This document shows positions 18,924-28,134 of a stretch of DNA of 64,000 nucleotides, piece by piece. Made by a program: the position numbers and the translations under genes. Position 1 is the first letter of the stretch, and the number at the start of each line of letters is the position of its first letter. This DNA is from Candidatus Bathyarchaeota archaeon (GTDB taxonomy: Archaea > Thermoproteota > Bathyarchaeia > Bathyarchaeales > SOJC01). The stretch is from positions 35,465 through 99,464 of the forward strand of contig JAGLZW010000001.1 of NCBI GenBank assembly GCA_023131225.1, in the 5' to 3' direction. Under the pieces are notes generated by a model. It was not told where the DNA came from. It did not search any database and worked only from the letters and a program-made list of their open reading frames with translations.

Positions 18924-19408
18924 GAAAGGCGGAAGTGACCATTAGAGAGTATGCGCCCATCGACCTTTCCCAAGTTAAGAAACTGATACTAAAAGCGAAA
19001 AATTTCGGCGAACCCTTCCTTGAAACTGAACTATTGAATATCAAGAAAAACACTTCGCCAGGTTTGGGTAAAATCTTCGTTGCAACCTCGAAGGACCAAG
19101 TCATCGGCTACATTTCACTAGGTAGGAGGACTTTTGCGTTAATGGTAGATTCCATAATCATCGATCGAAACTATCAAAGAAGAGGTGTGGGCAAGAAGAT
19201 GATCGAAAAGGCTAAAGAGTACGCGAAATCACAGGGTTTTCATGTGCTTCGTACAGACACTGGAACTTTCATGAACTACGCCATCAAATTCTATCTCGTC
19301 TGTGGTTTTATGCCGTGTGGCTATGTGGAACACGACTTTAGCCTAGGTTCAAAGCAATTGCACTTCTATATGGATTTAAAGACGAAAGAAGGAAGCAATT
19401 CTGTTTGA
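18911..19408 (+). CDS. GNAT-family N-acetyltransferase
   Basis: A 165-residue acetyl-CoA-dependent acyltransferase with motif A 'SIIIDRNYQRRGVGKKMIEKA' near residues 80-100 (RxxGxG). It overlaps the end of cca by 13 bases with AAGGG upstream of ATG 18911. The substrate is unknown. Confidence 0.85.
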   Translation: MVKLRKAEVTIREYAPIDLSQVKKLILKAKNFGEPFLETELLNIKKNTSPGLGKIFVATSKDQVIGYISLGRRTFALMVDSIIIDRNYQRRGVGKKMIEKAKEYAKSQGFHVLRTDTGTFMNYAIKFYLVCGFMPCGYVEHDFSLGSKQLHFYMDLKTKEGSNSV

Positions 19409-19492
19409 AAATCTGCATACTCCCTCTGACATGCTGTGCTGCCTGTTTCTTATATTTTCTAAGCGGGAGCGAATATCGCACGCGCCAAGTTC

Positions 19493-20125
19493 TTATGTTG
19501 GAAGAAATTTTTGTTTAGGATTTTCCTCTAGGACCCTCTGCAGTTGTTTTATGGTTGAACCTGTAACTATGTCTCCGTAAATTTCACACCTAACTTGGTA
19601 ACTAATGTCTTCTGGGCTACGGACTACGATTTCTGCATGGTTATTCGACGGAAAATCCACATAAATGTGGAAGGACTGCCCCTTTTTCCCCTTTTTTGTA
19701 ACCGTTTGGATTTCGGTCCTCTTTATTGGATAGTTGTTTTTCTGAAGCGTTGAAACAATTTCTTGCGGATTTTTTGCATAAGCAGCAATATCGATGTCGC
19801 TGTTGCGGTGAGCAGTCCCTCGCCACACACTTCCAACCAAGACTGGACCAAAATTTCTGAGAACTCGCATTATTTGGAGAGCTTCACGTCTCATTTGGAC
19901 GAGTCTTTCCTGCCTTGTTTTTCCTTCTCTTTCCTCGGCGATTCGGTCAAGTTCTATTGCCACTTCAGCATTATTCGGAAGAACATGAACACCTAAAATT
20001 TTAGCAGCACGCAGCTTAGCCTGCTTATACTCCTTTTCTTGCCCCATATAAAGCATTCCCGCAGCTTCTTGAGCAACTCGTTTCCTTTGATTTGTTCGAT
20101 GGTTATGGCTCACTACATTCCCCAT
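19493..20125 (-). CDS. nucleotidyltransferase-domain protein
   Basis: About 210 residues with a polymerase-beta-type nucleotidyltransferase core, 'LVGSVWRGTAHRNSDIDIAAY', where Gly-Ser and Asp-x-Asp form the metal site. A helical, arginine-rich N-terminal part precedes it. It resembles the archaeal COG2413 group. The start is uncertain: ATG 20125, GTG 20113 and a TTG at 20158 inside rps3ae are all possible. It lies directly downstream of rps3ae. Confidence 0.75.
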   Translation of the reverse strand: MGNVVSHNHRTNQRKRVAQEAAGMLYMGQEKEYKQAKLRAAKILGVHVLPNNAEVAIELDRIAEEREGKTRQERLVQMRREALQIMRVLRNFGPVLVGSVWRGTAHRNSDIDIAAYAKNPQEIVSTLQKNNYPIKRTEIQTVTKKGKKGQSFHIYVDFPSNNHAEIVVRSPEDISYQVRCEIYGDIVTGSTIKQLQRVLEENPKQKFLPT

Positions 20126-20144
20126 ATCATGGATAAAAGCTTGA

Positions 20145-20750
20145 TTATGCTGCTGCAACAGCTATTTCAGTTGGTCGAAATGTAAGTTTGGATTTCCTTA
20201 TACCTATGTGACGTATAGGTGCAACCTTTTTAGCTTCATTGTAGACATCTGAGGCTATCTTGCCCAACACCACTTCTTGTACAAACTGGTCAAATGCAAG
20301 GGTGGCAGCTTTCTCGCTTACAATCTGCCTCATAAAGCTTCTCATAGCTACTTCTTGAGATGTTTTCACACGATTCAAAGTAAATGCGCACACCGCAACT
20401 CGCAGCCTAAAACCATCCTTCGCCGTAACATTAAGAACGACATCAATACGGGTGGTCCTACGTCGAACCAAACTGCGCAGATAGTCTCGACTGTATTCAT
20501 GTCCTTTAAACATCGTTTTAGCTACTTTACCATCTACTTCGGTGATTTGAAAAGACATCTTGAGGTATTGGTGAGCAAAGTCGTTAGTGATATCGTAAAG
20601 CGTAGCGTCGACGACTCTGCCGATAAGTTTTTTCGGGTCATCTGCTGGTATAGCGCCCAGTTCAACATTACCGAAGTAATTTGGCGCTATGATTGTATAC
20701 CAAGATTTGCTGCGCCATTTGTCACGGACACGCTTTCCACGTTTAGACAC
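20145..20750 (-). CDS. rps3ae: 30S ribosomal protein S3Ae
   Basis: The archaeal/eukaryotic ribosomal protein S3Ae (eS1), recognised by 'RVRDKWRSKSWYTIIAP', 'GNVELGAIPADDPKKLIGR' and 'RRRTTRIDVVL'. I choose GTG 20750 (201 residues) because GAAGG precedes it by 8 bases and homologues begin with a short basic segment. The longer frame to 20786 adds twelve unconserved residues. Confidence 0.93.
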   Translation of the reverse strand: MSKRGKRVRDKWRSKSWYTIIAPNYFGNVELGAIPADDPKKLIGRVVDATLYDITNDFAHQYLKMSFQITEVDGKVAKTMFKGHEYSRDYLRSLVRRRTTRIDVVLNVTAKDGFRLRVAVCAFTLNRVKTSQEVAMRSFMRQIVSEKAATLAFDQFVQEVVLGKIASDVYNEAKKVAPIRHIGIRKSKLTFRPTEIAVAAA

Positions 20751-20892
20751 ATTTTTAACCTTCGTTGCGTCTGGAAAATTCAGCATCCTTCTATTAAAAG
20801 TTTTACTAAATGAACCATACTAGGTAGGTGCATGCAAAAGCTGTGTTCAAGCAAGAGAACATATCCGGACATATTGGAGATGATGAGAAACG

Positions 20893-21012
20893 ATGAAAAC
20901 TGAAGGAAAGTTGCTCAATGGCCTCGGCGAACTACCCGCTTTTCCAGTTGTTCCTGTAACAGTTGGTCGAAATATGATAATGGCTACTGCGTTTTTGAAG
21001 CAGAAAAACTAG
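20893..21012 (+). pseudogene. short remnant resembling the start of a flavin reductase
   Basis: A 39-codon frame (MKTEGKLLNGLGELPAFPVV...) carries 'PAFPVVPVTVGRNMIMATAF', which looks like the first FMN-binding strand of the flavin reductase/DIM6 family ('PFPVVLVTVG..NIMT'). It stops at TAG 21010-21012 with nothing recognisable after it. A remnant is my reading; a chance resemblance is possible. Confidence 0.3.
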
Positions 21013-21077
21013 AGAATTATGAGTTGCGACCGTATAATTACTGATTTAGTTAACATTTTAATGCAATATTGAAAGAT

Positions 21078-22361
21078 TTAGTGTGGTTCCAGCTTTTCTA
21101 GGCCATTCATGTATTTAGTTAAGACCTTAGGAATAAGAACTGACCTGTCTTTTTGTTGGCATTGTTCTAAGACTGCTAGCATTGTTCTGCTTGTGGCTAT
21201 AGCGGTATTGTTTATTGTGTGAACATAACCTTTAGGCGTTTGTCCTTCCTTCTCTCGATAGCGAATGTTTAAACGTCTTGCTTGATAGTCTGTGCAATTC
21301 GAATTGGAACCGATTTCTCTGTAAACGCCATCAGCCATCCAAACATTAATATCATATTTTTTAGCCGCCAAAATCCCAAGGTCACCGGTGCAAGCGTTCA
21401 CTACCTTGTAATGCAGCCCCAACGCCTGATACAGCTCTTCAGCGTTCTTCTGCAATTCTTCGTGGAAACTCCACGAGTTCTTTGGGAGACAGAAAATAAA
21501 CTGTTCAACCTTGTTGAACTGGTGCATCCTAAACAATCCTTTAGTATATTTACCGTGAGTGCCCACCTCCTTTCTAAAACAGGAGCTCACACCAACCAAC
21601 TTAATTGGCAAGTCATCCTTAAGCAAAACTTCATCCATAAACATGGCCGCTAGAGGATGCTCAGCCGTAGCAATCATGTACAAATCTTCGTTTTCAACCT
21701 TATACATAACATTCTGAAAATCCGCCAAGTCGGTTACCCCTTCGTATGGTTTCCGCCTTAGCATAAAGGGAGGCTCAATAAGCTGATATCCTTCCTTAAG
21801 CATGAAATCGATGGCAAATCGTTGCAGAGCTAAGTCTAGCAAAACTAAATCGCCTTTGAGATAGAAAAAGCCATGACCAGCAACTTTGGCGCCTCTTTCG
21901 TCATCGATCAACCCTAAACCTTTTGCAATTTCTAAATGGTTTTTTGGTTTGAAGTCAAATTTTGGAGGTCTAGCCCACACTTTAACCTCTACGTTGTCAT
22001 TGTCGTTTTTTCCAATAGGTACTGATTCGTGCAAAATGTTGGGTAGCCTCATTAGAATGTGGTCGGCATTCTGTTTGCATCTCTCCCCTTGCTGCTCTAA
22101 AGCGACAATTTCGTTGTCCAGCTTGCGACCTCGCTCGATTTGTTTCTCGACCGGTCTTCCAACCTTTTTCAAAGAAGCTATCTCATTCGTGATTTTTCGC
22201 CTTTCATGCCTCAGCTCATTAGCCTTAGTTAAGAGGTGACGCCACTCGCGGTCATGTTTGATCAAGTCCTCTAACATTTGGAGCTTCTCAGCGTCGTGCC
22301 GCTTCTTCAAATTTTGCCTTACAATTTCCGGGTGTTCACGAATTAGTTTAATATCCAGCAA
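21078..22361 (-). CDS. serS: seryl-tRNA synthetase
   Basis: A class II synthetase charging tRNA-Ser. It has the N-terminal coiled-coil arm (about 28-105) that holds the tRNA long variable arm, motif 2 'FRKEVGTHGKYTKGLFRMHQ' near 262-281 and motif 3 'NNTAIATSRTMLAVLE'. 427 residues. This is the common bacterial-like type, not the rare methanogen type. The start is TTG 22361. Confidence 0.95.
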   Translation of the reverse strand: MLDIKLIREHPEIVRQNLKKRHDAEKLQMLEDLIKHDREWRHLLTKANELRHERRKITNEIASLKKVGRPVEKQIERGRKLDNEIVALEQQGERCKQNADHILMRLPNILHESVPIGKNDNDNVEVKVWARPPKFDFKPKNHLEIAKGLGLIDDERGAKVAGHGFFYLKGDLVLLDLALQRFAIDFMLKEGYQLIEPPFMLRRKPYEGVTDLADFQNVMYKVENEDLYMIATAEHPLAAMFMDEVLLKDDLPIKLVGVSSCFRKEVGTHGKYTKGLFRMHQFNKVEQFIFCLPKNSWSFHEELQKNAEELYQALGLHYKVVNACTGDLGILAAKKYDINVWMADGVYREIGSNSNCTDYQARRLNIRYREKEGQTPKGYVHTINNTAIATSRTMLAVLEQCQQKDRSVLIPKVLTKYMNGLEKLEPH

Positions 22362-22706
22362 GGCTATCCAACGTCCCTACAATGAATTTAGCTATTTAGC
22401 TTTATGTAGCTACTTTTCGCAACTAAATAACTTTTTTACATGCATTTCCTGGAGACAACACAGAAAATCGAAAATCTAAGGCTATGGTCTCAATATCTTA
22501 CTTGCTTACATGATAAGGCTTCCTGCAAGCCTTAGATCTGAAAGCATAATGTGAAATTGTAGGCGTAGAATTTCGTGCGTGGGATTCTTAGCTTCAGTGC
22601 GAATTGCAAAATTACACACTTGCTGAACGGCATATGCTTGATGTGTTTTCTAACTAAATGTTAATACAATCAAAGTGTTAGAGGATAAGCGAGGCCTTAT
22701 AGTTTG
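22362..22706. other. intergenic gap, no gene seen
   Basis: About 340 bases between the divergent serS and a membrane-anchored protein. No frame has family features or a good ribosome site. AT-rich stretches near 22640-22665 and 22375-22400 may hold promoters for the two flanking genes. Confidence 0.45.
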
Positions 22707-23108
22707 ATGAAATTCTCTAAGCAGCTAGGCATCTTTCTGATATTGATTGGCGTTGCTACTTCTCTGATAATTGTGGGAGAACTCAGCGGCGAGTTTGGAA
22801 AAATAAGGCAACTGTCATCTAAACCTCAAAGAGTTCTGAGTATAACTAGAGGTGAATTCATCTCCCTAAACAACAGTGTCCTTTTCGGATTCGACGTTGA
22901 CGGCGAAGGAAAGGACGTTCTCAGAGTGAAGTTGGCTACGAACCAAACTTTTAGTTGGCACGAGCCAATCGAAAATGGGAAAAGAATTTTTGGAAGCGAG
23001 AGCTTCATGTTGGACACAACACTATGCTCATTTGAAATCGATGTCACTGTAGAGTCTTACGACAAACAGACACTTAAAATCGTGGACAACACCAAGCCAG
23101 CCAGCTAG
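22707..23108 (+). CDS. membrane-anchored hypothetical protein
   Basis: 133 residues with one N-terminal membrane segment (about 9-28, LGIFLILIGVATSLIIVGEL) and a predicted beta-rich outer domain. No family is recognised. ATG 22707 follows a GAGG-like site. It converges on the Pcc1-RecJ-S15 cluster. Confidence 0.6.
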   Translation: MKFSKQLGIFLILIGVATSLIIVGELSGEFGKIRQLSSKPQRVLSITRGEFISLNNSVLFGFDVDGEGKDVLRVKLATNQTFSWHEPIENGKRIFGSESFMLDTTLCSFEIDVTVESYDKQTLKIVDNTKPAS

Positions 23109-23122
23109 ATTTGGTGCCTAAA

Positions 23123-23380
23123 CTATAGCTTCGACGCCTTCACAACCTCAAAGGTTTTTTCTGCCACCGATATGCAAGCCAACAAATCGTCTAAAGTTGC
23201 TATGAAAGTTCCCAACGGTTTCTCGCAACACACTACAGCCAACAAACGGCAATCATTCCTTATCATCTCGATGCTCAAGCCTAAAGGCACTTCAACATTG
23301 TCGGGCGAAACCGCTTTGACAACCGCCTTCGCCTCTTGTTCAGTCTCATAAACAAAAGAAAGCTTAGCTTCCAGCTTCAA
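23123..23380 (-). CDS. pcc1: KEOPS complex subunit Pcc1
   Basis: The dimerising subunit of KEOPS, which makes t6A37 in tRNA. The 85-residue protein has the typical 'PDNVEVPLGLSIEM' segment and the C-terminal helix 'TLDDLLACISVAEKTFEVV'. TTG 23380 is preceded by GGAG at 4 bases and begins at the conserved strand; the longer frame extends into recJ. It overlaps the recJ stop by 17 bases. Kae1 and Bud32 are encoded 3.5 kb away on the same strand. Confidence 0.85.
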   Translation of the reverse strand: MKLEAKLSFVYETEQEAKAVVKAVSPDNVEVPLGLSIEMIRNDCRLLAVVCCEKPLGTFIATLDDLLACISVAEKTFEVVKASKL

Positions 23381-24812
23381 TTTGCTCCAACCATTTCTTA
23401 ACCAGCTCGTCCACCAACTCAACGAAAGCATCTACATCCTTTATTGGAACCTGAGCCCCCGCAGCAATATCGTGCCCGCCGCCGCTACCCCCAAACTTTT
23501 CTGCAGCCAGACGCATGATCTCACCCAAGTCTAACCCTTTATTCGTGAGCACATCCAAAGTTCTAGCCGAAACCTTCACCACCTCATCATCAGCAATGGC
23601 ATAAGCGATAATAGGCTTCTCCATCTTTGGCAAACTAGTTGAAAGAATAGAAGAAAGAGTGCCGATTACCTTCTCGTTTATAAAGTCTCCACCACGAACC
23701 ACATATATACTCTCCAACTCGTCAATGCGCCCAGGCTCTTCCATCAACCAGCTCAAATACTTAGTAATAGTCCGCCTATAGTCTCCCAAAACTGTTTCAG
23801 CTTGTTCCAAAGCAGAGCCTCGGTCTCCCATGCATATAGCAACGCCTAAGCCAGCTTTTTCCATGCGACCCGTCCCATTCAACAAAACTGAGAATTCTCG
23901 AGCGTCTCTGAGGGGGGTCCACGGTTCTTCATGCACAAGTGTATACACTGACCCTACTAAATTCAACACGTTGCTCGGAAAGCCTTTGGAAATCAGATGG
24001 TCTGAAAGCGCGGAGCATAGCCGCTGTTTCTCCTCTTTAGAAAGGTCTCTTAACGCTCGCCACTTGTCTCCATGTTTTGGCTTTATGCCGAGGCTGACGA
24101 GAAAGGCAAGGCTTTTATCTTCTTCTCCGCTGATGCCTGGGAGAAAAGGGTTTGTTGTGTAGGCTAGGGCCTTGTGTATGGGGCGTGTTTCTCTACCGAA
24201 AAACATGAGGTCCTTCTCAACTTTTAAACATCCAACGGCTACAGCGTCGGCTACAATTTTCTCATTTAACCCTCCTAAAGCCCTTTGTTTATACTTGTCT
24301 TGTATGTCGCCCAACGCACCCACCACCGCTATGGCGGCCAAATCCCTATTCGCGTCATCTAGCGCACTAGCCACGAAATAAGCAACACCTGCACCGCTAA
24401 TGTCTTTAGAGCCGTCAATTCCATGAAGGTGAGGGTTCACTTGAAATATTTTTGCGATGGAGTCACCAATCGGTTGATGGTGATCTAGGATAACTATTCG
24501 ATGATTGGAAAGATGCTCACTTAAAACGTTCAGGTAGCCACTACCTAAATCTGTCAGGATAGTAAGCGCAGGCTTGTCAGAAGTTATGTCTGCCACAATT
24601 TTCTCGTCTACCCACTGTTGAATTCTGACACGAAAATTGGCGCCCAGCCTCGACAACGCTTTCCCGATAACGCCTGCTGCCGCTAAACCATCAGCATCTA
24701 AATGGGAAACAACGTGAATAAACCCGTCTTCTTCGACGCATTTAGAAATAAGTTTTGCAGCCTTAGAAGCATCGCTTGTGAAAGCCTTTATGGCGTCTTC
24801 TCCTATCGCCAT
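23364..24812 (-). CDS. archaeal RecJ-like DHH exonuclease/phosphoesterase
   Basis: 482 residues of the DHH superfamily: 'SHLDADGLAAAG' (36-47), 'LTDLG' (86-90), DHH at 110-112, and the DHHA1 motif 'FGGSGGGHDIAAGAQVP' near 440. This group includes archaeal RecJ/GAN proteins, which bind GINS or act as 5'-3' single-strand exonucleases. ATG 24812 has GGGGTG upstream. It sits between rpsO and pcc1, a gene order I recall from other archaea. Confidence 0.9.
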   Translation of the reverse strand: MAIGEDAIKAFTSDASKAAKLISKCVEEDGFIHVVSHLDADGLAAAGVIGKALSRLGANFRVRIQQWVDEKIVADITSDKPALTILTDLGSGYLNVLSEHLSNHRIVILDHHQPIGDSIAKIFQVNPHLHGIDGSKDISGAGVAYFVASALDDANRDLAAIAVVGALGDIQDKYKQRALGGLNEKIVADAVAVGCLKVEKDLMFFGRETRPIHKALAYTTNPFLPGISGEEDKSLAFLVSLGIKPKHGDKWRALRDLSKEEKQRLCSALSDHLISKGFPSNVLNLVGSVYTLVHEEPWTPLRDAREFSVLLNGTGRMEKAGLGVAICMGDRGSALEQAETVLGDYRRTITKYLSWLMEEPGRIDELESIYVVRGGDFINEKVIGTLSSILSTSLPKMEKPIIAYAIADDEVVKVSARTLDVLTNKGLDLGEIMRLAAEKFGGSGGGHDIAAGAQVPIKDVDAFVELVDELVKKWLEQIEAGS

Positions 24813-24830
24813 TTTCACCCCAAAACTTAC

Positions 24831-25271
24831 TTAAACGATAGAAGCAGCCCTAGGTGCATATTTCCAGTCAGATGGTAGAACGCCTTTACGTTTGTAGTAT
24901 TTGGACAATTTGTAAATCTTAGCCTCAACAACCTGCAACGCTCGTTTATTAGCCAAATCCATTTTGTTCTTCTCAAGGTGAGTGGAGAGCCGTGAAGTCT
25001 TCTTTAATAGCATTTCAAGGTCTTCAGGGATAGACAACGCCATGTCCGCTTCTGCTAGGATGCCTGTGATGCTTTTTCCTGTTATTGGTTTTGTCAGTGG
25101 GATACCATGTTGATCTCGCAGTATGGTACCTATTCTGCTGGGAGAATGCCCCTCTCTCGCCAATTTTATGACTATCGCTTCCACTTCTTCAGACTCGTAT
25201 CTACACCATGAAGGGGGTCGTTTACTTACAGGACGTATTGAATGTGATCTTCCTTTTTCTTGCTTCGGCAA
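24831..25271 (-). CDS. rpsO: 30S ribosomal protein S15
   Basis: Ribosomal protein uS15 in its long archaeal form (146 residues) with N-terminal extension 'RPPSWCRYESEEVEAIVIKLAREGHSPS' region and core helices ending 'YYKRKGVLPSDWKY'. It is followed after 18 bases by the RecJ-like gene. Confidence 0.95.
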   Translation of the reverse strand: MPKQEKGRSHSIRPVSKRPPSWCRYESEEVEAIVIKLAREGHSPSRIGTILRDQHGIPLTKPITGKSITGILAEADMALSIPEDLEMLLKKTSRLSTHLEKNKMDLANKRALQVVEAKIYKLSKYYKRKGVLPSDWKYAPRAASIV

Positions 25272-25331
25272 CTATCTTACCTCCGAAAGCCCTTTTTAGG
25301 ACACATTGCAGATATTTAAAACTTCTCAAGC

Positions 25332-25925
25332 CTAAAAACTTGCTGTATACCATTCAGCGAATTTGCGAAAGGCTTTGGCTCGATGTGAATGCTGATTTTT
25401 TTCCTCTATAGTCATTCCGGCAAAAGTTTTTGAGGAATTCAAGGGTTTGAAAATGGGGTCAAAGCCGAACCCTTGGCTGCCACATTTTTCTTTAACGATT
25501 TTCCCTTCAACCTTACCGTGGAAGCATGATGCTTCATCCAAGGAGGGGCTTATGAAGGCGACGACTGATTTGAAATATGCGTCTCTGTCAGTTATATTTC
25601 CCATCAGTCTGAGAATCCCATCGTTGCTGATTGTTCGGTAAACATACGAAGAGTAAGGACCTGGAAAATTTTTTAGCGCTTCAATGAATAAGCCTGCGTC
25701 TTCTACCATGATAGGTAGGTTGCATTTCTTAACTGCGTCTACAGCGCTTGCTTTCGCAACATTTTCTATGTTATCATCCTGAATTTCAACTGCACCAATT
25801 TTTTTCAGCATTGCCGTTGCTATCTTGTAGTCGCTTAGGACTCGACGAGCTTCATTAAACTTGTGAATGTTGCTTGTTACAAGGAATGCCGCTCTGCCTT
25901 TTATAAAATCAGTCATAGAACTCAC
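25332..25925 (-). CDS. XTP/dITP diphosphatase (RdgB/HAM1)
   Basis: Hydrolyses non-canonical purine nucleoside triphosphates. The sequence shows 'FLVTSNIHKFNEARRVL', 'VEDAGLFIEALKNFPGPYSSYV', 'GFGFDPIF' and 'SHRAKAFRKF', all family signatures. GTG 25925 overlaps the VOC stop (GTGA); ATG 25916 is an alternative. Confidence 0.93.
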   Translation of the reverse strand: MSSMTDFIKGRAAFLVTSNIHKFNEARRVLSDYKIATAMLKKIGAVEIQDDNIENVAKASAVDAVKKCNLPIMVEDAGLFIEALKNFPGPYSSYVYRTISNDGILRLMGNITDRDAYFKSVVAFISPSLDEASCFHGKVEGKIVKEKCGSQGFGFDPIFKPLNSSKTFAGMTIEEKNQHSHRAKAFRKFAEWYTASF

Positions 25926-26317
25926 GTAGTTTTAGTGCCTTTCATGCTTACTTTAAAGTATTTCTTCCAGTTAATTTGCACAATCTCCAATAGGTTTCCG
26001 TCGGGATCAAGAAAGCTCGCCTCTCTGCCTCCCCAAGGCTCATCGTGAGGTTCTTTGACAAAATCTACACCTTTCTTCTTAAGTGCTCCATATACTGCGT
26101 CAACATCATCCACAAAGAACTCAACGGATGGCGCATCTTCTATACGTCCTTTTTCCTTTCTGCCGGGTCTAAGCCCGATTTCCACTCCGCCACATTGAAA
26201 GCCAGCGTAAGAAGAATATTTATACTTCTTGTTAAGCCCCAAAGTTTTTTCGTAAAAAACAACAGCCTCCTTAAGATTGAATACGGAGAGAGTTATGCCC
26301 CAAATACTTTTAATCAT
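25922..26317 (-). CDS. VOC-family (glyoxalase/bleomycin resistance fold) protein
   Basis: 131 residues with the paired beta-alpha-beta-beta-beta modules of the vicinal oxygen chelate fold and the closing 'SFLDPDGNLLEIVQ' with a metal-ligand Glu. The substrate is unknown. It is linked by overlaps to bud32 upstream and the ITPase downstream. Confidence 0.85.
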   Translation of the reverse strand: MIKSIWGITLSVFNLKEAVVFYEKTLGLNKKYKYSSYAGFQCGGVEIGLRPGRKEKGRIEDAPSVEFFVDDVDAVYGALKKKGVDFVKEPHDEPWGGREASFLDPDGNLLEIVQINWKKYFKVSMKGTKTT

Positions 26318-26960
26318 CTTCTACTTTCCTCCTTTCAGAAATATATCGCCCTCGCCTTTCAATCTCACCTATCTTCAATAATACTTTTTTCGCCACTTCA
26401 ACCCCAACCACTTTAGCGTAGCCTTCTAAAACGGCGTTGAAACATTCTTCAGCATAACGAAAATGGGTACTTTGAAATGTGCGCTTCATAAGATGAAGAT
26501 CAACGCCCCTTAATTCCAGCTCAATAGTTTTTTCTCCAAGCCCAAAATCAACAAAAACCACTTTTCCACAGGGAGTTAATATCATGTTAGAAGTTGTAAG
26601 GTCGCCATGAATAATACTGTTGCAGTGAAGACGACCAATAAGTTCGCCAATGTGCCTGCTTAAGCTTTGACGCTCTTTAGAAGAAAGATCGTCTAAAATC
26701 TGTTTCACCTGTTTTCCTTCAACGAACTCCATGATAATATTCGAATCAGCTAGATCTACCATAAAAATTGTAGGAGTTAGAACTCCCGCCTTTTTCGCAT
26801 AATGAAGAAGCTGAGATTCGTGAACGGTTCGGTAAGCGCGGATTTTTTCGTCTATTTCAGGAAGCCTATATTTTTTTGGAAGCCGTCGCTTCATAATCAC
26901 TCTCCGCCCTTGCCAATCCTCGAGAAAAAGACTCGCCTCCGCCCCTTTCTTGACCAGCAT
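26310..26960 (-). CDS. bud32: KEOPS subunit Bud32 (atypical kinase/ATPase)
   Basis: A small RIO-like P-loopless kinase that drives KEOPS t6A synthesis. It has 'IIHGDLTTSNMIL' (catalytic HGDL at 118-121), 'FVDFGLG' (DFG at 138-140) and the basic C-terminal tail 'RRGRYISERRK' typical of Bud32. ATG 26960 begins one base after the kae1 stop, with GAAGGA upstream. In many archaea it is fused to Kae1; here the two are separate but adjacent. Confidence 0.93.
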   Translation of the reverse strand: MLVKKGAEASLFLEDWQGRRVIMKRRLPKKYRLPEIDEKIRAYRTVHESQLLHYAKKAGVLTPTIFMVDLADSNIIMEFVEGKQVKQILDDLSSKERQSLSRHIGELIGRLHCNSIIHGDLTTSNMILTPCGKVVFVDFGLGEKTIELELRGVDLHLMKRTFQSTHFRYAEECFNAVLEGYAKVVGVEVAKKVLLKIGEIERRGRYISERRKVEDD

Positions 26961-26961
26961 A

Positions 26962-27987
26962 CTATCCTTCAACCCATGACGCTTCTACATCCTCAAGTCT
27001 CCATTTCAATCGGACAAAACTCCTTTCAATAGGCGTAGTTAAGCCGTGCTTGTACGCAAGAATACCCGTCCAAGCAATCATAGCGCCGTTATCCAAGGCT
27101 AATCGTTTTGGAACTACGCAAAAACGACTGTCATGCTCATCAGCTATGGCATTTAACATGGCCTGCAACCGCTTGTTTGCACCCACTCCCCCAGTTAAAA
27201 GAACCTCCCGTTTCTCAGTATGTGCTAAAGCACGCTCAGTAACCTCAGTAAGCATAGAGAACGCCACTTCCTGCAAACTATAACACAAGTCTTCAAGTCT
27301 CCATTCTCCACTCTTAAGAAGCCGAACCGCGGCTGTAAGAAGCCCACTGAAAGATAAATCCATGCCCTTAACACTATAAGGTAAGTCAACCAGCCTTTTT
27401 CCCCCACGTGCAAGCTTCTCTACCATAGCGCCCAATGGCATTCCCTCATGTTGACGCAGTCCGGCCTCCCTCGCAAAAACATCCAAGCAGTTGCCTACAG
27501 CAATGTCCAAAGTCTCACCAAAAACGCGATAACGACCAGCGTCAAACGCTGAAACTATCGTGTTTCCTCCAGAAACGTACAACGTAACAGGATCTAGAGC
27601 GTCGGTTACAAGTTTGCCGATCTCAATGTGAGCCACGCAATGGTTAACACCCACCAACGGAACGTTAAGATAAGATGCCAAAGCTCGAGCGGCAGTTGCA
27701 CCTGTGCGAAGACATGGTCCTAGACCAGGACCTTGCGAAAAAGCAACGATGGCAATGTCCTTCGGCCTTATGTTAGCTTTTTGAAAAGCTGTAGAAATGA
27801 CTTCTCCAGCGACTTTTGCGTGATGCCTCGCGGCCTCCCGCGGATGGATGCCGCCCGTTTCAGGCATGAAAGCATCAATCACGTTTGCTAGAATGCTTCC
27901 CTCGAAGTTCAGTATTCCAACGCTGAAATCGTCTGCAGTTGCTTCTATACCAAGACAAAATTTCTGCGTTGAATTACGCCTTTTCAC
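26962..27987 (-). CDS. kae1: tRNA N6-adenosine threonylcarbamoyltransferase Kae1
   Basis: The catalytic KEOPS subunit that transfers threonylcarbamoyl to A37 of ANN-decoding tRNAs. The ASKHA fold and metal site are intact: His116 and His120 in NHCVAHIE, 'QGPGLGPCLRTGA', 'YVSGGNT' and 'LTGGVGANKRLQ'. 341 residues. GTG 27987 is preceded by an AGGT-type site. It heads a unit with bud32, the VOC protein and the ITPase. Confidence 0.95.
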   Translation of the reverse strand: MKRRNSTQKFCLGIEATADDFSVGILNFEGSILANVIDAFMPETGGIHPREAARHHAKVAGEVISTAFQKANIRPKDIAIVAFSQGPGLGPCLRTGATAARALASYLNVPLVGVNHCVAHIEIGKLVTDALDPVTLYVSGGNTIVSAFDAGRYRVFGETLDIAVGNCLDVFAREAGLRQHEGMPLGAMVEKLARGGKRLVDLPYSVKGMDLSFSGLLTAAVRLLKSGEWRLEDLCYSLQEVAFSMLTEVTERALAHTEKREVLLTGGVGANKRLQAMLNAIADEHDSRFCVVPKRLALDNGAMIAWTGILAYKHGLTTPIERSFVRLKWRLEDVEASWVEG

Positions 27988-28068
27988 CTATTCCAACCTC
28001 CAAACAGCCAATATACAATCTTAGAATTAAACACTTCTCGGTTTAATTTAAAGTGGCGGAATTTGAGT

Positions 28069-28078
28069 TTTTATATAC
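28069..28078 (+). promoter_or_regulatory. TATA box of the TFE-beta/rlmE unit
   Basis: A TTTTATATA element about 60 bases before the ATG at 28135. Transcription would start near 28095-28100, leaving a short leader with a GAGGA ribosome site. Confidence 0.5.
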
Positions 28079-28134
28079 ATCTTTTTATTCTTAGACAACG
28101 CTATTTTATGTGAAAGCTTTGAGGAAACCAAGAA